DNA from: Sphingomonas sp. PR090111-T3T-6A
GTDB taxonomy: Bacteria; Pseudomonadota; Alphaproteobacteria; Sphingomonadales; Sphingomonadaceae
Direction: 5' to 3'
DNA length: 64,000 bases
NCBI RefSeq assembly: GCF_000383095.1
Contig: NZ_AORL01000025.1
Location: 1 to 64,000, forward strand
Positions within the stretch are counted from its first letter, which is position 1; the number at the start of each line of letters is the position of its first letter. Shown piece after piece: positions 16,791-24,631 of this stretch. Both the position numbers and the translations under genes were made by a program. The notes under the pieces were generated by a model. That model saw only the letters and a list, made by a program, of their open reading frames with translations. It was not told where the DNA came from and did not search any database.

Positions 16791-17455
16791 GCGAGCTCCT
16801 TGGGCAAGCCGGAAAAGATGGCATCGCTGACGAGGTGCGCGGCAACGGCGCCAATGAGTTGCGCTGCGACGAAGGCGGGGACGCAGATTGGCGCAATGCC
16901 GGCGAAACTGTTGCTGAGGGATCGCGCGATGGTGATCGCCGGGTTGGCGAAGCTCGTGGACGAGGTGAACCAGTAGGCGGCGGTGATGTAGAGCGCGACG
17001 CTGGCCGGAACTTGACCGGGGCGCAGCTTCGCAGTGCCGAGGATCGTCAGCAGCAGGCCGAAGGTCGCGACCATCTCTCCGGCCCATTGACCAGGACCGC
17101 CGCGGATTTTGCTCGACAGCTGGAGTACCGGCATGTCGAACATCAGATGGGCGATCCAGACGCCGAGGATGCCGCCTGAAAGCTGGGCGACGACGTAGCC
17201 CAAGGCGATGTCAGTGCCGATCTGGCCGCGCAGGCGCATGACGAGGGTGACGGCAGGATTGAGATGAGCCCCCGAGACCGGTCCCAGCATCGTGACGAGG
17301 ACGAAGAGGATCGCCCCTGTCGCGAGCGTATTGCCAAGCAACGCGATGGCAACGTTCCCGCCCGAGAGCCTCTCCGCCATGATTCCGGAGCCAATGACGG
17401 TCGCAAAGAGCAGGCCACTGCCCATTGCCTCGGCGAAGATCGCCTGCCGGCTCAT
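16787..17455 (-). CDS. aqpS: Aquaglyceroporin for arsenite exit (AqpS-type)
   Basis: A 222-aa membrane protein of the MIP family with six predicted helices. The two half-helix motifs are HLNPAVT (about residue 65) and FANPAIT (about residue 170). In Sinorhizobium meliloti the ars-linked AqpS releases As(III) made by ArsC and replaces an ArsB or Acr3 pump. The same arrangement is seen here, as no pump gene is present in the operon. It overlaps arsC upstream and arsH downstream by four bases each. Confidence 0.9.
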   Translation of the reverse strand: MSRQAIFAEAMGSGLLFATVIGSGIMAERLSGGNVAIALLGNTLATGAILFVLVTMLGPVSGAHLNPAVTLVMRLRGQIGTDIALGYVVAQLSGGILGVWIAHLMFDMPVLQLSSKIRGGPGQWAGEMVATFGLLLTILGTAKLRPGQVPASVALYITAAYWFTSSTSFANPAITIARSLSNSFAGIAPICVPAFVAAQLIGAVAAHLVSDAIFSGLPKELA

Positions 17456-17886
17456 GCGGGAGTGACGCGTCGGCCGGCGGCGTCGACGACCTGTTCGCCA
17501 TCCTCCTTCGCGAAAGCGCCCTTCTGGGCGTCGGGAAGGATGTCGAGGACGACCTCAGACGGGCGACACAGTCTCACGCCGAGCGGCGTCACCACAAGCG
17601 GACGATTGATGAGGATCGGATGCTCCACCATCGCATCGAGGAGGGCTTGGTCAGTGAGCGTAGCATCGTCGAGGCCGAGCTCGGCGTAGGGCGTACCCTT
17701 TTCACGGAGCAGGTCGCGGGGTGTCATGCCGGCGCGGTCGATCATTTCGACGAGCAACGCACGTGATGGCGGCGTCTTGAGATATTCGACGACGTGGGGC
17801 TCGATGCCCGAGTTGCGGATTAGCGCCAGCGTGTTGCGCGACGTCCCGCAGGCGGCATTGTGGTAGATGATGATATCGGTGGGCAT
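17452..17886 (-). CDS. arsC: Glutaredoxin-dependent arsenate reductase ArsC
   Basis: A 144-aa protein starting MPTDIIIYHNAACGTSRNTL, with the catalytic Cys at about residue 13 in the N-x-x-C-G-T-S loop typical of ArsC (E. coli R773 type). Downstream come EYLKTPP, the RDLLREK region and HPILINRPLVVTP, which carries the conserved basic residue that binds arsenate. It reduces As(V) to As(III) with glutathione and glutaredoxin. The ATG shares one base with the preceding stop (TGATG), showing coupling to the second reductase. It belongs to a different fold family from that neighbour. Confidence 0.93.
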   Translation of the reverse strand: MPTDIIIYHNAACGTSRNTLALIRNSGIEPHVVEYLKTPPSRALLVEMIDRAGMTPRDLLREKGTPYAELGLDDATLTDQALLDAMVEHPILINRPLVVTPLGVRLCRPSEVVLDILPDAQKGAFAKEDGEQVVDAAGRRVTPA

Positions 17887-18413
17887 CAGGCGACCTCTGG
17901 GCGGGGGTTGGTGGAGCCTTCGCTGCGGCCGATCTCGCGCAGTCTGGCGGTGAGCGCGGTCGCTTTGAGCTTGTCGATGGGGAGCGCCGTGAAGAGCGAG
18001 ATGCGGTTCTCGAGATAGCGAAGCGCGGTCACGAAGGCGCGTTCGCGCTCGATCTCGCCGCCTTCGACACGAGAGGGGTCTTCGATACCCCAGTGGGCCG
18101 TCATGGGATGACCTGGCCATACCGGACAAACCTCGCCGGCTGTGTCGTCGCAAACGGTGAAAACGAAATCCATGACCGGCGCATCGGGCGCGGCGAATTC
18201 ATCCCAGCTTTTCGAGCGGAGGCCTGCGGTCGGATAGCCGATGCGTTGGAGGAGGCGGATGGCGTCCGGGTTAACTTCGCCCTTGGGGAAGCTGCCGGCT
18301 GAGAAGGCTCGGAAGCGTCCGGCGCCATGGATGGTGAGCACGCTCTCAGCGAGGATAGAGCGGGCCGAGTTGCCCGTGCACAGAAACAGCACGTTGAAGA
18401 TTCGGTCTGTCAT
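17886..18413 (-). CDS. Low-molecular-weight phosphatase-type arsenate reductase
   Basis: A 175-aa protein with the P-loop LCTGNSARS (C-x-G-N-x-x-R-S) near the N-terminus, FSAGSFPKGEVNP, and the general-acid region WGIEDPSRVEG. These mark the LMW protein-tyrosine-phosphatase fold used by thioredoxin- or glutaredoxin-linked arsenate reductases. The ATG with GGAGAAGG just upstream was chosen. A second ATG four codons earlier overlaps the arsR stop and would couple the two genes. Having this enzyme next to an ArsC of a different fold gives two independent routes to As(III). Confidence 0.88.
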   Translation of the reverse strand: MTDRIFNVLFLCTGNSARSILAESVLTIHGAGRFRAFSAGSFPKGEVNPDAIRLLQRIGYPTAGLRSKSWDEFAAPDAPVMDFVFTVCDDTAGEVCPVWPGHPMTAHWGIEDPSRVEGGEIERERAFVTALRYLENRISLFTALPIDKLKATALTARLREIGRSEGSTNPRPEVA

Positions 18414-18424
18414 GCCCTTCTCCA

Positions 18425-18754
18425 TCAACAGCAAGAGAGTTCCGCAATGAGCGGAGCGCACACCTCTGGATTGCCGGCACAACAATCCTTGACGAGGAAC
18501 AGCATCAGCGCGCGCAGGCCATCGAGTTGTGCCCGGTACACAATCGAACGGCTTTTGCGCTCCGACTGCACGAGGCCGGCACGAGCGAGAATGGCCAGAT
18601 GCGCGGACATCGTGTTGGCAGGAATGCCTAGCTGACGAGCCGCCTCGCCGGCAGCGAGACCTTCCGGCTCGTGCCGCACGAGGAGGCGGAACGTGTCCAG
18701 GCGGGTCGCTTGCGATAGGGCGCCAAGAGCAGCGATTGCCGAATCATTTTCCAT
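18425..18754 (-). CDS. arsR: ArsR/SmtB arsenite-responsive repressor
   Basis: A 109-aa winged-helix protein: LSQATRLDTFRLL, then the recognition helix region IPANTMSAHLAILARAGLV. The C-terminus carries KDCCAGNPEVC. Paired Cys plus a third Cys near the C-terminus is the As(III) site of the Acidithiobacillus ferrooxidans type, unlike the E. coli C-V-C type. A further CC ends the protein. It is first in the ars operon, with its own operator overlapping its start codon, so it is autoregulated and released by As(III) or Sb(III). Confidence 0.93.
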   Translation of the reverse strand: MENDSAIAALGALSQATRLDTFRLLVRHEPEGLAAGEAARQLGIPANTMSAHLAILARAGLVQSERKSRSIVYRAQLDGLRALMLFLVKDCCAGNPEVCAPLIAELSCC

Positions 18755-18776
18755 ATTTCCAGCATAGTGGAAATAT
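18753..18776. promoter_or_regulatory. ArsR operator, perfect 9-6-9 inverted repeat
   Basis: ATATTTCCA and TGGAAATAT are separated by 6 bases and overlap the arsR start codon. Position and symmetry fit an autoregulatory ArsR site. The divergent DUF2971 gene begins about 190 bases away and may have its own promoter. Confidence 0.75.
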
Positions 18777-18963
18777 CATCATTGGCTATCGAGTTTTGAG
18801 AATTGGGTGGCGGGGATCCAAATGGCCGAGGGGTAGGCGGCACGGCGACGCATGGCGTTGTCCCCCACTTGGGGACAACGAGGAGAAATCTTGGCGCAGG
18901 GAGATTCGATCGGGATGTAGCTTATCGTTTCCGTGGCGGAGCCGAACGCCAGAAGGAGTTGCG

Positions 18964-19617
18964 ATGCGTGTCTATCATTTTCTCAACCGTGAATATGGTC
19001 TGCGCGGTATCGCCGATCGGCGCCTGAAGATTGCAACGATCGGCGGTTTGAACGATCCGTTCGAGATGATCGCGGCGGCTTCCCCGCACCCCGCTGAGAG
19101 AGCTGCCTTGTTGAGGAGCAAGGAGGAACTTTCCCGACAGAGAGGCATGCTGTGCTTCAGCCGTAACTGGCGAAATCCCGTGATGTGGGGGCATTATGCG
19201 GAAAAGCACCAAGGACTTTGTCTCGGTTTCGACGTGCCGGACTCCTACCTCGAACGGGTTCGATATCAGCAGCGTCGACTGAAAATTGATACAGCTGTCG
19301 TCGACCGAGGCGGCCAGGCGGCGCTAGATTTCGTGCTCGCGCTGATGAACACCAAATTCAGCCACTGGCGGTATGAGAACGAGATGCGGCTGTTTGTGAG
19401 TCTGGACCAACCAGATCCAAGCGGGTTGTACTTTGCCGAATTCTCAGACCACCTCCTGCTTCGCGAGGTGATCGTGGGCCATGGATCCACGATCTCAAGG
19501 GCTGAGCTCGCCGAGACGCTTGGCGAGAGGGCGGCGAACGTGGCGGTTAAAAAAGCTCGGCTCGCTTTTCGAAGCTTCGCGGTGGTGACTCAGCGTCGTG
19601 CAGACATGTGGAGATGA
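18964..19617 (+). CDS. DUF2971 family protein
   Basis: A 217-aa protein: MRVYHFLNREYGLRGI near the start, IGGLNDPFEM, MLCFSRNWRNPVMWGHYA and GLCLGFDVP are the conserved blocks of the DUF2971 family. Members are widespread in mobile and defence islands; their biochemical role is not established. AAGGAG lies at good distance before the ATG. The open frame continues upstream, but only through the divergent promoter region. It stands alone between two arsR-type regulators, so its link to arsenic is probably only positional. Confidence 0.85.
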   Translation: MRVYHFLNREYGLRGIADRRLKIATIGGLNDPFEMIAAASPHPAERAALLRSKEELSRQRGMLCFSRNWRNPVMWGHYAEKHQGLCLGFDVPDSYLERVRYQQRRLKIDTAVVDRGGQAALDFVLALMNTKFSHWRYENEMRLFVSLDQPDPSGLYFAEFSDHLLLREVIVGHGSTISRAELAETLGERAANVAVKKARLAFRSFAVVTQRRADMWR

Positions 19618-19668
19618 TCGATCGGCGTCGCTCACGCTCGAAAAGCGGAGATCCGATCCAGCGAAGTC

Positions 19669-19962
19669 CTAGGTTTTGAGAATTGGAGGGCCCAAACTCC
19701 CCAAATAGCTGAGAAGCGCCAGGACCTCACCGACGTTGGCGCGATAGATGATCGATCGGCTGTTTCGTTGAGCCAGCACCATGCCGCCCCGCCTCAGGAT
19801 GGAGAGGTGTCCCGAGAGCGTGTTCTGTGTGACCCCGAGCCGTCTAGCGATATCGCCGGCAGACAAGCCCGCAGGCTCAGAGCGAACCAGAAGCTCCATA
19901 GTGGCCAGTCGCGTTGTCTGGGCGAGCGCCCCCAGCGCTGCCACAGCCGATTCGCTGTTCAT
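19669..19962 (-). CDS. ArsR-family repressor lacking the arsenic cysteines
   Basis: A 97-aa winged-helix protein closely similar in layout to the ars operon repressor (ALAQTTRLATMELLVRSE, then GVTQNTLSGHLSILRRGGMV) but with no cysteine in its C-terminal part (VGEVLALLSYLGSLGPPILKT). It is therefore unlikely to sense As(III) through the same site. A perfect palindrome lies 63 bases upstream, between it and the rightward gene at 20169, which it probably controls together with itself. The inducer is unknown. Confidence 0.82.
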   Translation of the reverse strand: MNSESAVAALGALAQTTRLATMELLVRSEPAGLSAGDIARRLGVTQNTLSGHLSILRRGGMVLAQRNSRSIIYRANVGEVLALLSYLGSLGPPILKT

Positions 19963-20024
19963 TCTTGGAACCTAGCCGAAGGGGGTAGCAAAATCCGTCG
20001 AGAAAAATGGAATCAGCGATACCG

Positions 20025-20050
20025 AATATATCGGCATTTCCCGATATATT
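20025..20050. promoter_or_regulatory. Perfect 10-6-10 operator-like palindrome
   Basis: AATATATCGG and CCGATATATT flank a 6-base spacer in the divergent region between the second ArsR-type gene and the 245-aa gene. It has the same arm-spacer design as the ars operator but a different arm sequence, as expected for a paralogous repressor with its own specificity. Confidence 0.7.
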
Positions 20051-20168
20051 GAAATGTAGTGGAACGACGCGCACATCGAGCCGGTCCCGCAGAAGGGGAC
20101 ATGAGACGTCAGCCAGGAAGGACATTGCAGAAGACTCAGTGCCTCGCCTTCCGGATTGGAGAGCTATC

Positions 20169-20906
20169 ATGGCAACGATGAAACAGGCGGTAGCAGCCGC
20201 CGCGCCTTCGACCCGCCAGCGTATCCCCTCGGCGAATTTTCAAGTTCTGGATCCGTTGGAGGCGGACGCGCCCACGGATACGAGAGTTCCCCTATCGACG
20301 AGGCAAATCTGCCGTCTCGCGACGATCGCGAGTGAAACTGGAGCTAGGTTCGCCCGGGATCGTTTGCGCGCAGATGCGCTGGCTTGGTTATATGCCCCCA
20401 GAGAGCTTTTCTCGGGACAATGTGCCATCGACGCCTGCGTCGAAATCCACGCCTTCAAGCGTGCGCTCGTGCTCCATGGATTGTCTCTTGGGCTGGATGC
20501 CTCCCCCGACGAGATCGACGATCTGCTGGAGCCTTCGGGTGGAGTAGAGACGTTTGACGAGCTCTTGGAGCCGTCAAACCGAACGGCTATGCCGACTTCG
20601 CAGGTCAGGCGGTGCCAGCTGTTCACCGCGACGATATTGGACGAATCGGAGCGCGGCACCCTTCAGGCATTCGTTGCCGTCGTCGCGGACGACGCGCGCG
20701 AGGTCTTTGAACATCTGCGCGATCGCTATGGCACCCGCGTAGCGGATCTTGCGGTGATTCGGGCTGGATTTGATCCAAGCGAACCCATCGCGATGGCTCT
20801 GGTGTCAGAGGCTGTTGGGGACGCCCTAACCTTGATCGCGAGAAAGGTTGGTTCGCCGTTGGCCGCTGGCGTCGACGTTCAACTTGAAAGCCGCTTTCTC
20901 CATTGA
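20169..20906 (+). CDS. Hypothetical protein with MbcA/ParS-like central stretch
   Basis: A 245-aa soluble protein of unknown function. The central segment LFSGQCAIDACVEIHAFKRA resembles PFHGQCMLDFMLAGDSEIHQ in the gene at 21253 and, more loosely, the toxin-binding region of DUF2384 antitoxins. The C-terminal 90 residues form another compact region (QLFTATILDESERGTLQAF, later RAGFDPSEPIAM). The ATG in MATMKQAVAAA was taken; the frame is open upstream through the operator. It is probably regulated by the divergent ArsR-type repressor. No catalytic motif is visible. Confidence 0.6.
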   Translation: MATMKQAVAAAAPSTRQRIPSANFQVLDPLEADAPTDTRVPLSTRQICRLATIASETGARFARDRLRADALAWLYAPRELFSGQCAIDACVEIHAFKRALVLHGLSLGLDASPDEIDDLLEPSGGVETFDELLEPSNRTAMPTSQVRRCQLFTATILDESERGTLQAFVAVVADDAREVFEHLRDRYGTRVADLAVIRAGFDPSEPIAMALVSEAVGDALTLIARKVGSPLAAGVDVQLESRFLH

Positions 20907-20977
20907 TCCGGCGCGGTTGCCCGGGCCGTTCTGGGTGACCGCCAGCCGCTCCTGCAGATTAGGCAAAAGGTAACGGG

Positions 20978-21232
20978 ATGTGGGATGCTGAGCTTCGCAA
21001 TTGGGCACTTTTTGTGCCGCTTCGAAAACACCCCTTCCTAGCAGGCCGCGTCTTTCATGACCGAAAGCGGCGTTGGCCAGACGGCAGGCTGGTTCGAACC
21101 TCGATGTTGGTGACACCGGCTGAAGATGTACGGCCGGGCGCAGTGGTGGCGACTTTGAACAGCAGATATCTTCTCAGACGTGGCGGGCTGGTGGTGCGGG
21201 AGCGTCCGGCGACGGGGGCAAGGTTATCCTGA
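20978..21232 (+). CDS. Small hypothetical protein (84 aa)
   Basis: A compact basic protein with a pattern W-x-L-F-V-P-L-R-K-H-P-F-L-A-G, then RTSMLVTP and NSRYLLRRG. It loosely recalls short DUF6634-type proteins common in alphaproteobacterial islands, which is a weak recognition. A purine-rich AAGGTAACGGG stretch precedes the ATG. It lies 71 bases after the 245-aa gene and 20 bases before the next, on the same strand, so the three may be co-transcribed. Confidence 0.5.
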   Translation: MWDAELRNWALFVPLRKHPFLAGRVFHDRKRRWPDGRLVRTSMLVTPAEDVRPGAVVATLNSRYLLRRGGLVVRERPATGARLS

Positions 21233-21252
21233 CCATCGAGGGTCGCCTGGAA

Positions 21253-21708
21253 GTGCCTCAGGAGCTCCTGCAGCGCGCGATGGAGGCTGCGCTGAGAATA
21301 TGCGCGTTCTGGTCGCTGAACCCCTCCCAGCAACAGTTGGCCCTCTCAGCGCGGAATTCAGAAACCCTCTTACGCTGGAAAGCTGGCGATCTCTCTGATG
21401 TGACGGAAGCCACGATCGAAGGGGTCGCCCGTATCCTCGAATATTCTCGTCGGCTGGCGGATGGGTCGCAGCCGCCCCAGCATGTAGGCAGATGGATTCG
21501 CGAGGCAATTGCTGACGAACCGTTCCACGGTCAGTGCATGTTGGATTTCATGCTCGCGGGCGATTCGGAGATACACCAGAATCTTCTGGAGTACGTCTCC
21601 GGCATTCGCTTCCCCATGGATGCGGCGCTGCTCGTCCGGACAGAGCGTAACGCCCTGAACAGCGCCCGGCCTCTTGCCGCGCCTCATGAGGGCTATGACG
21701 AGATTTGA
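21253..21708 (+). CDS. MbcA/ParS-like (DUF2384) antitoxin-type protein
   Basis: A 151-aa protein. The N-terminal half is helical and HTH-like (LSARNSETLLRWKAGDLSDV). The C-terminal half fits the Xre/MbcA/ParS toxin-binding domain: VGRWIREAIADEPFHGQCML, then DFMLAGDSEIHQNLLEYVSG. The family pattern is W-x-R-x-x-N-x-x-F-x-G-x-x-x-L-D-x-M-L-A-G. Such proteins usually pair with a RES-domain toxin, but none is seen next to it. The start is a GTG with GAGGG upstream. It is the last accessory gene before the tRNA junction. Confidence 0.6.
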   Translation: MPQELLQRAMEAALRICAFWSLNPSQQQLALSARNSETLLRWKAGDLSDVTEATIEGVARILEYSRRLADGSQPPQHVGRWIREAIADEPFHGQCMLDFMLAGDSEIHQNLLEYVSGIRFPMDAALLVRTERNALNSARPLAAPHEGYDEI

Positions 21709-21849
21709 TTAGCACGACATCAGCTGACGGGACGCGTTTGGAAATGCGCCTTCCCGACCGTTCGCGGAATGATTCTGCGGCGTCCCGACGTTAAGAATGT
21801 GGCGCGGCGCGTCAAATGCAATTCGGAGCGTCCTTGCGCTGCGAATCTT

Positions 21850-21872
21850 GCTCCTAAGCGAGGCTTAGGAGC
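21850..21872. terminator. Perfect 10-bp hairpin downstream of tRNA-Phe
   Basis: GCTCCTAAGC and GCTTAGGAGC pair around GAG, 34 bases beyond the tRNA 3' end. There is no T-run, so it may end the tRNA transcript inefficiently or be an island-end feature. Confidence 0.45.
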
Positions 21873-21906
21873 GCCTCTGTGTAGTCTGCGCATCGATGTA
21901 GGGAAA

Positions 21907-21982
21907 TGGTGCCCGGGGACGGAATCGAACCGCCGACACCGTGATTTTCAGTCACGTGCTCTACCAACTGAGCTACCCGGGC
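21907..21982 (-). tRNA. tRNA-Phe (GAA)
   Basis: The minus strand folds into a standard 76-nt cloverleaf. The acceptor GCCCGGG pairs with CCCGGGC. The D-arm contains AGCTCAGTTGGTAGAGC, the anticodon loop CTGAAAA carries GAA, and the T-loop is GGTTCGATTCC. The CCA end is encoded. Its 3' end faces the accessory island, the usual attachment point for islands that integrate at tRNA genes. Confidence 0.97.
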
Positions 21983-22036
21983 CTTCGCTCTCGCGTCAGG
22001 CGAGGCGCGCCTATAGGCAGAGCATGGCGCCCCTGT

Positions 22037-22219
22037 CTAGTCCTCTTCGTCAGCAAATTCTGCCGCGCGGCCCGGCATCCGATATCCCTCGCCCAGCCAT
22101 TGCAGCAGATCGCGGTCGCGGCAGCCCTGGCTACAGAAGGGGGCATGGGCGGCGACGCTGGGCTTGCCGCAGATCGGGCAGCGATCGGCGCGGCGGGCGG
22201 GGCTTTCAGGCTTCGACAT
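22037..22219 (-). CDS. yacG: YacG, zinc-binding DNA gyrase inhibitor
   Basis: A 60-aa protein with one zinc site, CPICGKP and FCSQGCRDRDL (two Cys pairs), then WLGEGYRMPG, which is the complete YacG signature. In E. coli YacG binds GyrB and blocks DNA binding by gyrase. It overlaps the 3' end of the upstream RNase gene by 14 bases and is the last protein gene of the infA-maf-RNase-yacG run. Length is normal. Confidence 0.92.
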   Translation of the reverse strand: MSKPESPARRADRCPICGKPSVAAHAPFCSQGCRDRDLLQWLGEGYRMPGRAAEFADEED

Positions 22220-23171
22220 GGCTCGCGGATATGGCGAGCCCCGGATCGGCCCGCAAGCCGACCGTGCCGCCGACCGCGCGGGCGAGCGCCTCGATCCAGT
22301 CCGGCCGGGCCTCCAGCCGCGTGATCACGGCAGGTGCCGCGACCAGCGTGCGGGGGCCGAAGCCGCGCGCGCCGATCCGCAGCAGGCGGAGCGCGGCGGT
22401 CAGCGCCGGATCCCACCGCACCAGCTCGGGGATCGAGGCGCGTGGGCGGGGGCGGATGATCTGCATGAAGCCGAAGCCATTGACGGCGGTGCGCTCGAAC
22501 GGCGGGGGCAGCGTCTCGTCGATGACGGCGGCGGCGGCGGCGCGCTCCGCCTTGGAGCCGAGCGTCGGCAGGTCGAGCCCGATCGAGCCGCCGATCGCGA
22601 GCCGCCGGATCGCTTCCGCCGCAGCCCGTGCGCCCGCCAGCGCGAGGTCGGCGGCGGGCAGCGTGCCGTCGATGTCGAACAGCGCCATGGCCGGCGTCGG
22701 CGAGAGGCGGAGCGCGCCGCCGGGAAAATCGATCTCGCCGGTCTCGGCCTGCTCGATCAGCTCGGACCAGCCGGCCTGTTCGAGACGGTCGGGCTCATGG
22801 GGCGCGAGGCGCCGTACAGGGCCTTCCAGGCGCTCGGCCAGTGTCGGGGCGGCGCGTTCGGCCTCAGCGTCGCTGGCGCGCGCGCGGGGCGGCTTGAGGC
22901 GGCCGGGCTCGGGGATCGCCTCGCGGACGATCTCGACCAGCAGCGAACGCCCCTGCGACAGCCCGCGCGGCACGGCGTCGAGGATGGCGTCACCCTGCGC
23001 GGTGGAGAGCCACGCGCCAGCGCCGACGCGCTCGCCGAGCTTCGCCGACACCACCGCGCCGAGGCGCAGCCGGTCGTCGAGGCGGTCGATCGCCGCCTCC
23101 AATATGATGTCATCTTCGACGAGGGCGGCGCGATGCTCGCCGATCCCTTCGTCGAGGAGCCATTCAGCCAA
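22206..23171 (-). CDS. Ribonuclease E/G-family protein, short form
   Basis: A 321-aa protein of the RNase E/G family as found in sphingomonads. ALFDIDGTLP and GGSIGLDLPTL supply the two metal-binding Asp residues of the catalytic DNase-I-like subdomain. The N-terminal S1-like part (EHRAALVEDDIILEA, then GAGAWLSTAQGD) is divergent. The Zn-link cysteines and C-terminal small domain of E. coli RNase E/G are absent. It probably processes rRNA or mRNA. It overlaps maf by eight bases and yacG by 14. Confidence 0.8.
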   Translation of the reverse strand: MAEWLLDEGIGEHRAALVEDDIILEAAIDRLDDRLRLGAVVSAKLGERVGAGAWLSTAQGDAILDAVPRGLSQGRSLLVEIVREAIPEPGRLKPPRARASDAEAERAAPTLAERLEGPVRRLAPHEPDRLEQAGWSELIEQAETGEIDFPGGALRLSPTPAMALFDIDGTLPAADLALAGARAAAEAIRRLAIGGSIGLDLPTLGSKAERAAAAAVIDETLPPPFERTAVNGFGFMQIIRPRPRASIPELVRWDPALTAALRLLRIGARGFGPRTLVAAPAVITRLEARPDWIEALARAVGGTVGLRADPGLAISASHVEA

Positions 23172-23736
23172 GCTGGAGCCCCGCCGCGACCAGCAGCGCG
23201 CGCGTCTCGAACAGGGGAAGCCCCATCACGCCCGAATGGCTGCCGACGAGCGCACGCACGAAGCTCTCCGCAAAGCCCTGGATGGCATAGCCGCCGGCCT
23301 TTCCATGCCATTCGCCGCCGTCGATATAGGCATCGATCTCCGAGGGCGAGAGCCGCTTGAAGGCGAGCACGCTGGTCGATTCGCGGTGACGCGCGCGGCC
23401 CTCGGCGTCGATCAGCGTCACGGCCGAATGGACGCGATGCCGCCGCCCCGAGAGCAAAGCGAGGCACTGGCGCGCGGTCTGCTCGTCCTCGGCCTTGGGC
23501 AGGATGCGCCGCCCGCAGGCCACCACCGTGTCGCAGCCAAGCACCATCGCGTGCGGATGGCGCGCCGCCACCACCGCAGCCTTCTCCGCCGCCAGACGGC
23601 GCGCGTGCGGCAGCGGAAGCTCGCGCGGGCGCGGGCTTTCGTCGAGCTCGGCGGGATCGATCGCGTCGGGCGTCACGCCCAGTCGGGCGAGAAGGTCGAG
23701 ACGACGCGGGCTCGCGGAAGCCAGGACAAGGCGCAT
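23164..23736 (-). CDS. Maf-family nucleoside triphosphate pyrophosphatase
   Basis: A 190-aa protein starting LVLASASPRRLDLLARLG, the nucleotide-binding loop of Maf proteins, with AEKAAVV, GCDTVV and KAGGYAIQGF as the other conserved blocks. Maf enzymes hydrolyse non-canonical or modified nucleotides (dTTP/UTP or m7GTP types) and affect septum formation when overproduced. The exact substrate class cannot be assigned by eye. It sits between infA and the RNase gene. Confidence 0.92.
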   Translation of the reverse strand: MRLVLASASPRRLDLLARLGVTPDAIDPAELDESPRPRELPLPHARRLAAEKAAVVAARHPHAMVLGCDTVVACGRRILPKAEDEQTARQCLALLSGRRHRVHSAVTLIDAEGRARHRESTSVLAFKRLSPSEIDAYIDGGEWHGKAGGYAIQGFAESFVRALVGSHSGVMGLPLFETRALLVAAGLQLG

Positions 23737-23776
23737 GACGGACCCCGGTGCTGAGGCGACCGCCGGCCGCCCGGCC

Positions 23777-23995
23777 TTACTTGAAGCGATAGGTGATGCG
23801 ACCCTTGGTCAGGTCATAGGGCGTGAGTTCGACGAGCACTTCGTCGCCGACGAGCACGCGGATGCGGTTCTTGCGCATCTTGCCGGCCGTGTGGCCGAGA
23901 ATCTCGTGATCGTTTTCGAGGCGCACGCGGAACATGGCGTTGGGCAGAAGCTCCACCACCTGGCCGCGCATCTCGAGAAGTTCTTCTTTCGCCAT
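23777..23995 (-). CDS. infA: Translation initiation factor IF-1
   Basis: A 72-aa S1/OB-fold protein, the exact usual length. [38 protein letters not shown] and the ending GRITYRFK are near-invariant in IF-1. It binds the A site of the 30S subunit with IF-2 and IF-3. It heads the infA-maf-RNase-yacG run. The frame is open further upstream, but the ATG of MAKEELLEM is unambiguous by homology. Confidence 0.97.
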   Translation of the reverse strand: MAKEELLEMRGQVVELLPNAMFRVRLENDHEILGHTAGKMRKNRIRVLVGDEVLVELTPYDLTKGRITYRFK

Positions 23996-24103
23996 TAATC
24001 CTCTGAATTCTTTCGCGCGCAAAAATGTCTGCGCGCCATAGCGGTTGCGGCCGTCAAAGGGAAGCGTCGCGCCCAGGGAGCGGTTCATCGATCGCACGAC
24101 TGT

Positions 24104-24121
24104 GGCAATCGCGCGATTGCC
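24104..24121. promoter_or_regulatory. Perfect 18-bp palindrome between infA and the Rrf2 gene
   Basis: GGCAATCGCGCGATTGCC is fully self-complementary, 33 bases before the Rrf2 ATG. It could be an operator in this divergent region. No promoter boxes are obvious. Confidence 0.4.
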
Positions 24122-24154
24122 GAGCGCTCCGCTGGGGAATATGGCGGTATCACC

Positions 24155-24586
24155 ATGCTCGCCCAGAAGACACGCTATGCGCTGCGCGCCCTCCTCTATC
24201 TCGCCGAAGCGGAAACCGGCCGCGCCGTCCAGGTCGGCGATATCGCCACCACCCAGCATGTGCCGCGCAAATATCTGGAGCTGATCCTGCTCGATCTCAA
24301 GAAGGGCGGCTTCGTCACCAGCCGCCGCGGGCCCGGCGGCGGCTACACGCTTGCGCGGCCCGCCAGTGAGATCAACTTCGCGGAGGTGATCCGGCTGATG
24401 GACGGGCCGATCGCGCTCGTGCCCTGCGCCAGCCTCAACTTCTACGAACGCTGCGGCGATTGCCGCGACGAGGCGACCTGCGCGATCCGCCGCGTGATGG
24501 CGAAGGTGCGCGAGGATGCCGCGCGGACGCTGGCGGGCACGTCCCTGGCCGATGCCGCCGCTTTCGAGACGCTGGCGGCGGCCTGA
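24155..24586 (+). CDS. Rrf2-family regulator, probably of sulfate uptake
   Basis: A 143-aa protein with the Rrf2 winged helix: [14 protein letters not shown], then [20 protein letters not shown] and [14 protein letters not shown]. Four cysteines follow (C91, C100, C103, C109 in [14 protein letters not shown] and EATC), close to the Fe-S ligand spacing in IscR and RirA. It may therefore bind a cluster. It precedes the sulfate-transport operon, and a strong inverted repeat lies between it and the binding-protein gene, so a sulfur- or Fe-S-responsive control role is inferred. Confidence 0.85.
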   Translation: MLAQKTRYALRALLYLAEAETGRAVQVGDIATTQHVPRKYLELILLDLKKGGFVTSRRGPGGGYTLARPASEINFAEVIRLMDGPIALVPCASLNFYERCGDCRDEATCAIRRVMAKVREDAARTLAGTSLADAAAFETLAAA

Positions 24587-24631
24587 TCGAGGCCGTCGAA
24601 AGCAGCGCTTAAGGATACTGATAGATTTTCC

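Noticed and set aside
16791-17087. 99-codon upstream extension of ArsH
   Set aside because: It is an out-of-frame reading of the aquaporin gene; ArsH homologues start at [12 protein letters not shown].
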